DNA of 14,138 bases from Helicobacteraceae bacterium (GTDB lineage Bacteria; Campylobacterota; Campylobacteria; Campylobacterales; SZUA-545). How positions within the stretch are numbered: position 1 is the first letter of the stretch; the number at the start of each line of letters is the position of its first letter. Positions 13,435-14,138 of the stretch are shown piece after piece. The stretch covers positions 1-14,138 of the forward strand of contig JAISMA010000220.1 of NCBI GenBank assembly GCA_031276985.1. The letters are read 5' to 3'. The notes under the pieces are model-generated. The model was not told the DNA's origin and searched no databases. It was given only the letters and a program-made list of their open reading frames with translations. A program made the position numbers and the translations under genes.

Positions 13435-14007
13435 ATGACGCAAACAGAGTTAATACTTGAATATTTTATGAACAATCAAAACAGAGATATACCGCATGCG
13501 GAAGTAGTGGATTGGGCTACGGCAACATGGAAGGAAAGAACGGGCGGCGTATTTAGAGACCCAGACAGACAAATACGAAAATTTGCCCAAGATGGTTTGT
13601 TGCAAAAAATTAAAAAGGGCGTATACCGCTACGATCCAGATTTTGTGGTTCGCCGCGAATTAGAAGATTTTACGCAAGCGCAAAAAGAAGCCATTATGAA
13701 ACGCGACGGTTATCGTTGCGTTATATGCGGCAAAGGATTAAATGAAGGCGTGGAGTTATGCGTCGATCATATAAAACCAAAAGATTTTGGCGGAAAAGCC
13801 ACGATAGAAAACGGTCAAACGCTTTGCGCGCAACACAATATAAAGAAAAAACACTATAAACAAACGGAAACGGGTAAAAAAATGTTTATTCGTTTATATG
13901 AGCTTTCAAAAGCGCTTGGCGACGATGAAACAAGAAAATTCTGCGAAGAGGTTTTAGGAGTGTTTGAGCGAAACGGCGTAAACGGACATATTGAATGGAA
14001 AAAATAA
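13435..14007 (+). CDS. HNH endonuclease with N-terminal winged helix, probable type II restriction enzyme
   Basis: The 190-residue protein starts with ATG directly after the methyltransferase stop (TAAATG). Residues 1-68 look like a winged helix (TELILEYFMNNQNRDIP, then RQIRKFAQDGLLQKIKKGVYRY), a likely DNA-binding part. Residues 88-140 form an HNH/beta-beta-alpha-metal site: CVIC (95-98), the catalytic DH pair (111-112), Asn126 and CAQH (131-134), with His140 further on. The CxxC and Cys/His pairs would bind a structural zinc. The position behind a methyltransferase makes a restriction enzyme the best call. The recognition sequence is unknown. A KpnI-, PacI- or MboII-like HNH nuclease is comparable in chemistry only. 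Confidence 0.88.
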   Translation: MTQTELILEYFMNNQNRDIPHAEVVDWATATWKERTGGVFRDPDRQIRKFAQDGLLQKIKKGVYRYDPDFVVRRELEDFTQAQKEAIMKRDGYRCVICGKGLNEGVELCVDHIKPKDFGGKATIENGQTLCAQHNIKKKHYKQTETGKKMFIRLYELSKALGDDETRKFCEEVLGVFERNGVNGHIEWKK

Positions 14008-14129
14008 AACTAAAGCCAAAAAGGGACAAGCAGATACTGCCAAAAGAGCCAAACGATAAGCGTGGCGATGAAAACGTAGTGAATATAACGATGAAAGATC
14101 GCGGCGATACTAAGCGCGATATAGCTTAA
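13995..14129 (+). CDS. Short basic ORF overlapping the endonuclease end
   Basis: ATG 13995 lies inside the last codons of the HNH gene (13-nt overlap, different frame) and opens 44 codons to TAA at 14127-14129. The product (MEKIKLKPKRDKQILPKEP..., ending TKRDIA) is very polar and Lys/Arg/Asp-rich, with no hydrophobic core. The overlap favours translational coupling. It could be a small accessory or control peptide of the restriction system, the beginning of a gene broken by a frameshift, or chance. No family was recognised. Confidence 0.35.
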   Translation: MEKIKLKPKRDKQILPKEPNDKRGDENVVNITMKDRGDTKRDIA

Positions 14130-14138
14130 GCAAAGCCA

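Overview
The window is bacterial chromosome, densely packed and of mid GC content by eye. Its base composition is distinctive: Ala and Arg codons are mostly GCG and CGC, and the palindromes CGATCG and GCGATCGC recur. Several minus-strand genes have a clear TATAAT -10 box with no good -35 box but T-rich DNA upstream. Together with a short PriA (612 residues, against about 730 in E. coli), this suggests the phylum Campylobacterota (epsilonproteobacteria). That placement is an inference at moderate confidence; no rRNA or other lineage marker is present.

Region 1 (1-5420) is a stress or detoxification-type cluster. A YqhC-like AraC-family regulator, cut by the left edge, is divergent from five plus-strand genes: a flavodoxin, an aldo/keto reductase with a complete catalytic tetrad, a lipoprotein alpha/beta hydrolase, a secreted carboxymuconolactone-decarboxylase/cupin fusion and a secreted dienelactone-hydrolase-like enzyme with a Cys nucleophile. 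By analogy with E. coli YqhC and DkgA, the cluster probably handles reactive aldehydes or other electrophiles. Two oddities stand out. The lipoprotein hydrolase is in frame but seems to have lost the segment carrying its nucleophile elbow. The last two genes share an 89% identical RBS and signal-peptide module although their mature proteins are unrelated.

Region 2 (5458-9009, minus strand) is a compact operon: MarR-type regulator, then macA, then macB, a tripartite-type efflux pump lacking its outer-membrane partner here. An AT-rich imperfect palindrome lies over its putative promoter.

Region 3 (9010-9704) is a scarred spacer. It has three 10-bp tandem units, a degenerate second copy of the priA 3' end, two tandem hairpins and a small lipoprotein gene with its own TATAAT promoter.

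Region 4 (9702-12565, minus strand) holds an ABC ATPase gene that begins directly at its Walker A motif, followed 2 nt later by priA. Upstream lie a previously unlisted acidic 59-residue ORF and then a second, decayed copy of the ABC gene's promoter and first codons. This remnant is the clearest sign of a local duplication.

Region 5 (12607-end, plus strand) is a two-gene restriction-modification system: a beta-class DNA methyltransferase (TSPPYN then DPFSGSGTT) abutting a winged-helix plus HNH endonuclease. A short basic ORF overlaps the endonuclease end. No CRISPR array, tRNA, rRNA or insertion sequence was seen.
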